This document shows positions 19,415-26,386 of a stretch of 64,000 nucleotides of DNA, piece after piece. Location: the NCBI GenBank assembly GCA_022843625.1, contig JALHNH010000001.1, forward strand, positions 248,001-312,000. Reading direction: 5' to 3'. A model generated the notes under the pieces. That model was not told where the DNA came from, searched no databases, and saw only the letters and a program-made list of their open reading frames with translations. The number at the start of each line of letters is the position of its first letter. Positions within the stretch are counted from its first letter, which is position 1. The DNA comes from Bryobacter sp. Its GTDB lineage: Bacteria > Acidobacteriota > Terriglobia > Bryobacterales > Bryobacteraceae. The translations under genes and the position numbers were made by a program.

Positions 19415-20157
19415 AAATAACCTTTCCTGGAGAGTTTGAGAGCGATATGTTGAGCCAAAAAAGCCATGGAGATTGGCAATGGGCAATTAAGTAAATAAAA
19501 ATTGAAAACTCGATTACAGACTAAGGATCCTCCCTACTGCAACTGGGCGAATCTATACGTTTTGCGGGTCAAACCCACGCTGCAGGGTCTGTGATCTCCA
19601 TATGAGAATGGCAACTTCGTCCCCTAGAAGCAAGCAAAAACGCACCTCCAAAAGTACTGTTACGTACTAGTCCGGAGACTAGGCCAAACCCCATGTTTTG
19701 CTGGAAAAAGTACCATTTAGAGGGGGCTGATGAAGAGACTGGAAGCCGTCGAAAAAGTACATGTCACGTTCGCTTTGCGACCGCCTGCAACACCCAGCGA
19801 ATCGGGTAGTTCAGAGCTTCTTGAGCGTTTCGATTGGTTCTGCAGTCACCGGCCGAACGGCGCTGAGCTTACTATCCAATTCGCCTTTCTTGGTGGACGT
19901 ATCAAGTTATTGGAGCGGTAAGATTCTGCGTGCCACACCGGGGGGCGCTTCGTTCCTCGCAGAGGCCCAATTAGCTGGCTTTTCCAAACGGGTTACGCTA
20001 TTGCTCTGACATGCCCCCATCGACCCTTTCTATTCCCCGCTGCCTCCCGGAAGGGGGCATACGCCGGGCAGTCCCAGATATCGCAGGGCTAGGTCTTTGA
20101 CATCCCGCTGGTTGCGCAAAATTCAACTAGCACTCGAAGTGTGTCCGGTTGCAAAAC
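19415..20157. other. 743-base stretch without an intact gene
   Basis: Between the PEP-CTERM start and the terminator at 20159. It contains the PEP-CTERM 5' region, two overlapping short inverted repeats at 19653-19682 (AGTAC-N6-GTACT and CTAGTC-CGGA-GACTAG), a frameshifted LysR-like remnant at 19730-20009, and ATGCCCCC / GGGGGCAT separated by 34 bases at 20011-20060. No intact gene, tRNA or obvious small RNA promoter was seen. Confidence 0.6.
19730..20009 (+). pseudogene. Possible frameshifted remnant of a LysR-type regulator N-terminus
   Basis: Two overlapping frames join at about 19920. The first ends LTIQFAFLGGRIKLLER and the second continues KILRATPGGASFLAEAQ, which together follow the LysR helix-turn-helix and wing pattern (sQ-x-I-x-x-LE...LLeR...lrlT-x-aG-x-x-FL-x-eA). 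The first frame stops at TAA in GCGGTAAGATT, so a one-base indel would restore the reading. The frame upstream of residue 40 shows little resemblance and no full-length gene follows. It could also be chance. Confidence 0.3.
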
Positions 20158-20158
20158 G

Positions 20159-20190
20159 AATCTGGGCCGCCCTTTAGGGCGGCCCAGATT
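20159..20190 (-). terminator. Strong rho-independent terminator
   Basis: A perfect 14-base stem AATCTGGGCCGCCC / GGGCGGCCCAGATT with a four-base loop lies 17 bases after the stop of the minus-strand gene at 20208. On the minus strand it is followed by CGTTTTG. It ends the three-gene run 22713-20208. Confidence 0.85.
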
Positions 20191-20207
20191 CAAATTTGTC
20201 TTGAAGA

Positions 20208-21209
20208 TTAGCGCTTGCGTCTTTTCGACATTTCCGCTTCCACTCTTGCAAATCCGGCAGGAACTGCAAATACGTCTTCCCCGATGGAGGCCGTCGAAAA
20301 CCCGCTCGAATCCGAGAAAGACTCCATCATCAGCATGCCCTCTCCAGACTTGTTTTCTGCTGCGGGCTCAGGAGTCGGCTTGGCAGCCTCTACTTCTTCT
20401 TTCTTCTTGCGGCCGAAACCACCAAGTCTGCCACCCAAAGCGCCGCCAACCAGCCCGCCCATCGTCGGGCGCACACCCTGATCTGCATTGCCTCCACCAC
20501 CGGACATATCCATATTCATGCCCGGCATAGTCATCCGGGAAATCGTCAGCACCGCAATTCCCGGAGTCTTCTGCATCTCTTCGGCCATCTTCTTCATGCC
20601 CTCAACCATTCCCGGCTGCCCACCCATCTGCGCCATCGGGTTTCCACCCATCCCCAGCCAATTCGCCTTATCCTTCAACCGTTCATAGAACGCCTTGTAC
20701 TCGCCATAGCCAGGTACAGACTCGCTATGCCAACTATCGTTCACCATTTTCATCATTGACCCGCTCTGCTTCCCGTCGGATGCGGCAGTCTCGACCGTAA
20801 AGATCACCTGTTTGGCATTAAAGCCGCCAACTTCCTTCTCAACACCCGTCGCTTTTGCATCAAACTTCATGTTCATCGACACGTCTTTGCCCTTGCCGGC
20901 ATCCTTCATGTCCGCTTGCAAGTCCGCCATCATTTGACGCATCTCTTCAAAGGTCATTTGCCAATACTGCTGTTTGGCCATATTCACTGTCGTGAAAATC
21001 TGCTTGTCAAAGTCAACAATGGTTTTGCTGTCTTTCGACACTGTCGCCATCCGCGAACCTTTGAAGAAATGTGAAGTAGTTGTGGGTTCCGGCTTCTTGC
21101 CGAAAGCCATCTTGGTCACCATTCCCTTGGTGATCCGTGTCGTCTGGTCATACCTGAAATCTGCCATCAGCAGTCCAGCAAGCATCAATGAAATAGCAAC
21201 AATCTTCAT
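20208..21209 (-). CDS. Exported protein of unknown function, DUF4412-like, member 1 of a tandem trio
   Basis: 333 residues from ATG 21209, which has GGAGG nine bases upstream. A signal peptide (KIVAISLMLAGLLMA) is followed by ADFRYDQTTRI, a long region about binding (FDKQIFTTVNMAKQQYW), a Met/Gly-rich middle, a Gly-rich basic stretch GGALGGRLGGFGRKKKEE and the end AVPAGFARVEAEM. The layout 'short signal, then D-[VAF]-R-Y, then a surface-exposed beta body ending in x-VPAGY/F' resembles DUF4412 and is shared with the next two genes. Function unknown. Confidence 0.85.
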   Translation of the reverse strand: MKIVAISLMLAGLLMADFRYDQTTRITKGMVTKMAFGKKPEPTTTSHFFKGSRMATVSKDSKTIVDFDKQIFTTVNMAKQQYWQMTFEEMRQMMADLQADMKDAGKGKDVSMNMKFDAKATGVEKEVGGFNAKQVIFTVETAASDGKQSGSMMKMVNDSWHSESVPGYGEYKAFYERLKDKANWLGMGGNPMAQMGGQPGMVEGMKKMAEEMQKTPGIAVLTISRMTMPGMNMDMSGGGGNADQGVRPTMGGLVGGALGGRLGGFGRKKKEEVEAAKPTPEPAAENKSGEGMLMMESFSDSSGFSTASIGEDVFAVPAGFARVEAEMSKRRKR

Positions 21210-21270
21210 GGCAACGGCCTCCAAATAGAATCTAACAAAAGGAATAGCGGCGCGACATCCGCCAAATGGT

Positions 21271-21936
21271 TCACTTTACTTCCGTATAATCGGCAGGCGG
21301 CTGAAATTCCTTATCCCCCACTGCCCCTTCCCGGTAATCTCGAATCTCAACCAGCGCATCTGTGATCTTTCCGTTCACCCCAATCTGGGTCCTCAGCGCC
21401 TCAACCAGTTCGCCGCTTTGTCGGACCGCCTCAATCGACTTGGCCACCGTCGGCGTCAGAGAAACGATACTCTCCATCGCCGGCAATAGATAACTTAAGC
21501 CGTGTTTAGCCCGAAATGCCTCAAGACTTTTCATCACCGCCTTGTCTCCAGCCTTCTCAACCTTAACCTCATGGGCAATCCCCCCGCCTCCTCCCGGAAA
21601 CATCCGCTTCAATCCCTCCACCATCGGCCCCGGAATATCGGCCGCAATCCTCTTCTGCATATCCTCAATTCGCAGTCGCTCAAAGGTTTTATCCAAATGA
21701 TCAATCAGCACCATTCGCCCCGTCGAATAATCGAGGATGAGCGATGTCTTCTCCCCGCGAACCATCAACCTGCTTCCCTTAAGGATCACTTCATCCCCAT
21801 CGCTGTTGAGCTTGCTCAACCCAGCCAGGCTCGCCACCAGTTGGATCAGAACATTTGCTTTAACCCGGTAAGCCAGCTTATATCGGGCATCGCCCCACAA
21901 GCTTGTGGCTAACAAACCAACCAGAAGCAGCTTCAC
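21271..21936 (-). CDS. Exported protein of unknown function, member 2 of the tandem trio
   Basis: 221 residues starting at GTG 21936, directly after the stop of the upstream gene (TAG-GTG), with AAGGAAG nine bases before. Signal peptide KLLLVGLLATSLWG, then DARYKLAYRVK, the block VLIDHLDKTFERL which matches ILIDHIKQTWTRN in member 3, a Gly-rich stretch and the end PPADYTEVK. Shared position, ending and central block suggest an old duplication. Function unknown; probably acts in the envelope. Confidence 0.83.
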   Translation of the reverse strand: MKLLLVGLLATSLWGDARYKLAYRVKANVLIQLVASLAGLSKLNSDGDEVILKGSRLMVRGEKTSLILDYSTGRMVLIDHLDKTFERLRIEDMQKRIAADIPGPMVEGLKRMFPGGGGGIAHEVKVEKAGDKAVMKSLEAFRAKHGLSYLLPAMESIVSLTPTVAKSIEAVRQSGELVEALRTQIGVNGKITDALVEIRDYREGAVGDKEFQPPADYTEVK

Positions 21937-22713
21937 CTACTTCACTTCCTTGTATCCAGCCGGAACCGCAAATTCTGTCGCTGGAATCGGAGCCTCGTCG
22001 AAGCCCTCCGCTCGCAGAGTCATTTTCAGCTTCAATGTATCGGCCAGCCCCGTGGTCTCAATCGTCATCGTCATCTCCATCAACTGTCCAACGAGTGCCG
22101 AGCCATCCTTCAGCAACTGATTTCCACCCGGAACAGTTGCCAGAAACTGGCTCATCATCCGGAGAGTCGGAGACGCTCCAGGCCCGTTCTTCGCCGCATA
22201 GGCCATAATCTCTTTGGCTCCCGGAGCCGTCTCGCTCACCCAAAACTCCATCAACGCATTGGAACTCATACCCTTATCCATCCCCGGGAAATTGAAGCTC
22301 ATCTGAAGCAGACTGGCCATACCCTTGGCTTCAAAGCCAGCAACTTGCTTCTTTTCAGTCAATTGGTTTGAGGTCATCTTGAATACGGCTCCCATCTGCT
22401 TCAGCTGCTCCATAGCTGCCTGAGCCGCCAGATCTGCCTGCCCAGCCCCGTTCCTGGTCCAGGTTTGCTTGATATGATCGATCAAAATCGTCGTTTCGGT
22501 TCCGAATTCGATGATCTGTGTCGACTTGCCATTGCGAATCATCTGTCGATCAGCCGTCTGCAAGATCTCCGATGAGCAATCCCTCATTGCATCGGCTAGT
22601 GCACCACTTTTGCTGACAACCTTGTCACTGCTCTCGATTTCACACCGTAATTGGTATCGAACATCGGCCAGCAGCGTCGTCGAAACCAGCAAAAAGAAGA
22701 GAAAACTACGCAT
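21937..22713 (-). CDS. Exported protein of unknown function, member 3 of the tandem trio
   Basis: 258 residues from ATG 22713 (AGGA four bases upstream); the longer frame to 22764 encodes an unlikely extension over the mqnA promoter. Signal peptide RSFLFFLLVSTTLLA, then DVRYQLRCEIES, TTILIDHIKQTW, a Met-rich middle and the end FAVPAGYKEVK, nearly the same as member 1. It is the first gene of the run and diverges from mqnA across 75 bases. Function unknown. Confidence 0.85.
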   Translation of the reverse strand: MRSFLFFLLVSTTLLADVRYQLRCEIESSDKVVSKSGALADAMRDCSSEILQTADRQMIRNGKSTQIIEFGTETTILIDHIKQTWTRNGAGQADLAAQAAMEQLKQMGAVFKMTSNQLTEKKQVAGFEAKGMASLLQMSFNFPGMDKGMSSNALMEFWVSETAPGAKEIMAYAAKNGPGASPTLRMMSQFLATVPGGNQLLKDGSALVGQLMEMTMTIETTGLADTLKLKMTLRAEGFDEAPIPATEFAVPAGYKEVK

Positions 22714-22788
22714 CAATCCTATAGACGCGCCAAGACCGGCAACAAGGTTCACCATCGCGACCATAATTTTCGCATCCTATTAGTAGTG

Positions 22789-23550
22789 ATGCATCTCTCA
22801 GCGGTCAGCTACCTCAACACTCGCCCCCTCGTTTGGGGTCTTATGTCCGGCCCTCAAAGTGGACAGGTTCAACTCGATTTCGACCTCCCTTCCGTCTGTG
22901 CGCAGCGATTGGCCAACAAAGAAGTCGAAGCTGGTCTCGTCCCCGTCATAGAAGCTGCCCGCCAGCACCTCACACAGATCGGCGGGCTCGGCATTGCCTG
23001 CACGGGTGCGGTCCGAAGCATACAGCTCATCAGTAAGGTGCCAATTCCTGAGATCCGCACCCTTGCTCTCGACTCCTCATCCAGATCCTCGGTCATGCTC
23101 GCCCGCATCATCCTGGATCAGGGTTACAAAGTAATTCCTGAAACTAACGTGATGCCGCCAGACCTCGCCGCCATGCTCGGCAAATCCGACGCCGCCCTGA
23201 TTATCGGTGATCCGGCCCTGCGCCTCGACCCCAACGCAGACGGCCTCCACGCCCTCGACCTCGGCGAAGAATGGTTTAAACTCACCTCCCTGCCCATGGT
23301 CTTTGCCATCTGGGCCGGTCACAAACAGGAACCAGACCTGGCAAAGATTCTCGAAGCCTCCTATGAATACGGCAAAGCGAACCTTTCGGACATCGTAATG
23401 GCCGAAGCCGCAGAAAGGAATATCTGGCCCGGCCTGGCCTACGAGTATATGGACAGTATCATTCAGTACGAATTAACCGAAAACCACAAACGCGGCATGA
23501 AGCTATATATCGAAGAAGCCATGAAAATGGAAGAGAAATACCCCGTATGA
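22789..23550 (+). CDS. mqnA: Chorismate dehydratase, futalosine menaquinone pathway
   Basis: 253 residues from ATG 22789 (GTG 22786 is adjacent). The start HLSAVSYLNTRPLVWGL with the SYLN...P block, the later VCAQRLANKEVEAGLVPV and the block LDSSSRSSVMLARI identify the MqnA/MqnD solute-binding-like family; the S-Y-L-N-T-x-P motif and length favour MqnA, which makes 3-enolpyruvylbenzoate from chorismate. It overlaps mqnC by ATGA, an arrangement that confirms the pathway assignment. Confidence 0.9.
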   Translation: MHLSAVSYLNTRPLVWGLMSGPQSGQVQLDFDLPSVCAQRLANKEVEAGLVPVIEAARQHLTQIGGLGIACTGAVRSIQLISKVPIPEIRTLALDSSSRSSVMLARIILDQGYKVIPETNVMPPDLAAMLGKSDAALIIGDPALRLDPNADGLHALDLGEEWFKLTSLPMVFAIWAGHKQEPDLAKILEASYEYGKANLSDIVMAEAAERNIWPGLAYEYMDSIIQYELTENHKRGMKLYIEEAMKMEEKYPV

Positions 23551-24578
23551 CCAGACAGCAGGCCCTCGACTTTTTTCAATCGGACGACCTGATCGCCCTC
23601 GGCATGCAGGCGGATGCTGAGCGCAAAAAGTGGCATCCCGAAAACGTTGCCAGCTACATCATCGACCGCAACATCAACTACACCAACTTCTGCACTGAAT
23701 ACTGCACCTTCTGCAACTTTTACCGGCCGATGAATTCCCCCGAAGGCTACATCCTTCCCAAAGAAACCATCTACCAGAAGATCCAGGAAACCATCGACCT
23801 CGGCGGCACCGGGGTGTTGATGCAAGGAGGTCTGCACTCCGAACTCAAGATTGAATGGTATGAAGACCTCTGCCGCTCCATCAAAGACAAATTTGGCGAT
23901 CGCATCTGGCTCCATTTCCTCAGTGCCCCCGAAATCCTGAACATCGCAACCATCTCCGGCATCACCATCTACGATACGATCGCCCGTCTTCGCGACGCCG
24001 GTCTTCAGTCGATCCCAGGCGCGGGGGCGGAGATCCTCGACGACGAAGTCCGTCATCGGATTGCCCGACTCAAGTGCAATACCGATGAGTGGATCGACGT
24101 CCACCGTACCGCCCACAAGCTCGGCGTTCGCACCACGGCCACCATGATGTTTGGCACTGGAGAAACCATCGACCATCGCATCAATCACCTGGAGCAGATC
24201 TACCGCCTGCAGGAAGAAACCGGCGGCTTCACAGCCTTCATCCCCTGGGCCTTTCAACGTGAAGGCACCTCGCTTGGCCGCTTCGTCAAAGAAGAAGCTA
24301 CTGCCGTCGAGTTTCTCAAGATGCTGGCCCTGAGCCGGGTTTACCTGGACAATGTCTGCAACATCCAGACCAGTTGGGTTACCCCGGGGCTGAAGATCTG
24401 CCAGATGGGTCTCCGCTTTGGCGGCAACGACGTCGGCAGCATCATGATCGAAGAAAACGTCGTCTCACAGGCTGGTGCCAACTACCATGCCAGCGAAGAA
24501 GATCTGCGCCGCCTCATCCGCGATGCTGGTTTTATCCCCAAACAACGCGACACCCTCTACCGGACTTATTACCTATGA
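23547..24578 (+). CDS. mqnC: Cyclic dehypoxanthinylfutalosine synthase (radical SAM)
   Basis: 343 residues. The radical SAM cluster is CTEYCTFC (C-x3-C-x2-C), preceded by NINYTNF; GGTGVLMQGG and FIPWAFQREGT are typical of the MqnC/CofH group, and the pairing with mqnA points to MqnC rather than CofH. MqnC cyclises dehypoxanthine futalosine with S-adenosylmethionine in the futalosine route to menaquinone. MqnE and MqnB are not in this window. The stop overlaps the next ATG as ATGA. Confidence 0.92.
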   Translation: MTRQQALDFFQSDDLIALGMQADAERKKWHPENVASYIIDRNINYTNFCTEYCTFCNFYRPMNSPEGYILPKETIYQKIQETIDLGGTGVLMQGGLHSELKIEWYEDLCRSIKDKFGDRIWLHFLSAPEILNIATISGITIYDTIARLRDAGLQSIPGAGAEILDDEVRHRIARLKCNTDEWIDVHRTAHKLGVRTTATMMFGTGETIDHRINHLEQIYRLQEETGGFTAFIPWAFQREGTSLGRFVKEEATAVEFLKMLALSRVYLDNVCNIQTSWVTPGLKICQMGLRFGGNDVGSIMIEENVVSQAGANYHASEEDLRRLIRDAGFIPKQRDTLYRTYYL

Positions 24579-24928
24579 AACTCCGTCTTCGCGCCAACAC
24601 CATCCGTCTCCGTCTCCTCAAAGGAGAGGTAGACCATCTTGCCCAGGGCCACACTATTGTTGAGACTCTGCCTACTCCACGGCCCTTTCATTTTGCCGTG
24701 CATCCCAGCCACGTCGAGGATCTGACAGCAACATTCAACGAGGACACTCTCACCATCGAAGTGCCTCGCGATTGGGCCGCAAATTGGGCTTCGAATGACG
24801 AAGAAGTCGGTCGCTCAGCCAAGACCAGCAACCTCGACATCCTGATCGAAAAAGACTGGTCCTGCACCACCGTCCGCGACTCGGCTGAAGATCGCGATAC
24901 ATACCCTAACCCAACTGCATTACGATAA
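24575..24928 (+). CDS. Small conserved protein coupled to mqnC
   Basis: 117 residues, starting at ATG 24575 inside the mqnC stop (ATGA). The start KLRLRANTIRLRLLKGEVDHL is strongly basic and amphipathic, and is followed by FHFAVHPSHVEDLTATFNED and an acidic, beta-rich remainder ending DRDTYPNP. It resembles a small family of unknown function seen next to other genes in acidobacteria (DUF7009, from memory). Translational coupling with mqnC suggests a link with menaquinone synthesis, which is inference. Confidence 0.75.
   Translation: MKLRLRANTIRLRLLKGEVDHLAQGHTIVETLPTPRPFHFAVHPSHVEDLTATFNEDTLTIEVPRDWAANWASNDEEVGRSAKTSNLDILIEKDWSCTTVRDSAEDRDTYPNPTALR
24921..24926 (+). promoter_or_regulatory. 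Candidate -10 box for the POT transporter
   Basis: TACGAT lies exactly seven bases before the TTG start at 24934 and inside the 3' end of the preceding gene. There is no convincing ribosome-binding site, so a leaderless transcript is possible. Confidence 0.3.
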
Positions 24929-24933
24929 GTAGC

Positions 24934-26379
24934 TTGGCTACTGTAAATAACGACACCGCATTCTTTGGGCACCCCAAAGGCCTCTCTACTCTCTTCTTTA
25001 CCGAGATGTGGGAGCGATTCAGCTACTACGGCCTTCGCGCCATCCTGCTGCTCTATATGGTGGCGGATCCATCCACCGGGGGCCTCGGTTTTTCTATTGC
25101 CAAAGCTAGCGCCATTTATAGTCTCTATGCTTCGATGAACTATCTGCTCGCCCTGCCTGGCGGCTGGTTGGCCGACAAGTTCCTGGGCCTCCGCAACTGC
25201 GTCCTCATTGGTGGCTTGCTCATCGCATTCGGCAACGGCCTGATGTTCTTTCCCGGCCATGTCACCTTCTACTTTGGCCTTGCTGGTATCGTCTTTGGGA
25301 CAGGCCTGCTGAAGACGAATGCCTCCACAATGGTGGGCACTCTGTATCGCGAGAATGACAACCGGCGGGACTCGGGATTCTCCATCTATTACATGGGCAT
25401 CAACATTGGTGCGCTGGTGTCGCCACTGGTAGTCGGCTACCTCGCCCAGCGAGTGAACTGGCGCTACGGCTTCCCCGTTGCTTCACTATTCATGATCATA
25501 GGCATCGTCCAGTTCTATCTCGGCTCGAAGAACTTCCCTGAGCGAGTCTTCAAGGCTGTGCCGCCTTCTGACATATTCGAGCAGCAATCCAACAAGAAGT
25601 GGCTGCAGTATGGTATTGCAGCGATGATTGCTATTGCGGCTGCCATCTTTCTGATCTCGCCAACGGCTGAAGGCCTGGCTGATTCTTTTGGCGCGGTGCT
25701 GCTGACCATCGTTATTGCCGTGCTTGGCTTCCTGCTTTTCAAGGGCAGCCCCAACGCGTATGAACGAAGACGCCTCGCTGTGGTCTGCATCCTCTTCTTC
25801 ATTTCGACCCTCTTCTGGTCGAGCTTTGAACAGGCTGGCTCTACCCTAAACCTCTTCGCCGAACAGAACACAGTCGACCTCTTCCCATCTACCTGGTACC
25901 AGAGTTTCAACTCGGCCTTTCTGATCCCTCTTGCACCCCTCTTCGCTGCACTCTGGATCCGCATGGGGGACCGCCAGCCCAGTGTACCGATCAAGTTCAC
26001 CATTGCCCTCATATTTGTTGGCCTGGGTTACATATGGCTCATGTTTGGCTCCCAGCTGACAACAGGTGGTGCAAAGGTTTCTCCCATCTGGCTGATCGGC
26101 ACTTACTTCCTGCATACCGTGGGTGAGCTTTGCCTCTCTCCGGTTGGCCTGAGCGCAATGACCAAGCTGGCACCCGCCCGTATGGCTGGCTTCATCATGG
26201 GCGTTTTCTTCATGTCGATTGCCAGCGGCAACTACATCGGTGGTCGCCTGGCCAGTCTCTATGAGAAGCTGCCGCTGCCGCAACTCTTCGGCGGCATCGG
26301 GGCCTTTTGTATCGTCGTGGCCCTCGTCTTCGCCTGTTTTGCCAAACCTGTTGCTCGTATGATGGAGTCAGAGAAATAG
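24934..26379 (+). CDS. POT/PTR family proton-coupled peptide transporter
   Basis: 481 residues with a TTG start and about 14 hydrophobic segments. The signature is GHPKGLSTLFFTEMWERFSYYG with E-x-x-E-R-F in the first helix, and GTGLLKTNASTMVG followed by GFSIYYMGINIGAL as the second PTR signature. The family imports di- and tripeptides with protons. Loss of the usual 2-TM insertion is not seen. It lies between the menaquinone genes and the DUF1549 gene, with only five bases after the previous stop. Confidence 0.93.
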   Translation: MATVNNDTAFFGHPKGLSTLFFTEMWERFSYYGLRAILLLYMVADPSTGGLGFSIAKASAIYSLYASMNYLLALPGGWLADKFLGLRNCVLIGGLLIAFGNGLMFFPGHVTFYFGLAGIVFGTGLLKTNASTMVGTLYRENDNRRDSGFSIYYMGINIGALVSPLVVGYLAQRVNWRYGFPVASLFMIIGIVQFYLGSKNFPERVFKAVPPSDIFEQQSNKKWLQYGIAAMIAIAAAIFLISPTAEGLADSFGAVLLTIVIAVLGFLLFKGSPNAYERRRLAVVCILFFISTLFWSSFEQAGSTLNLFAEQNTVDLFPSTWYQSFNSAFLIPLAPLFAALWIRMGDRQPSVPIKFTIALIFVGLGYIWLMFGSQLTTGGAKVSPIWLIGTYFLHTVGELCLSPVGLSAMTKLAPARMAGFIMGVFFMSIASGNYIGGRLASLYEKLPLPQLFGGIGAFCIVVALVFACFAKPVARMMESEK

Positions 26380-26386
26380 AGGCAGT

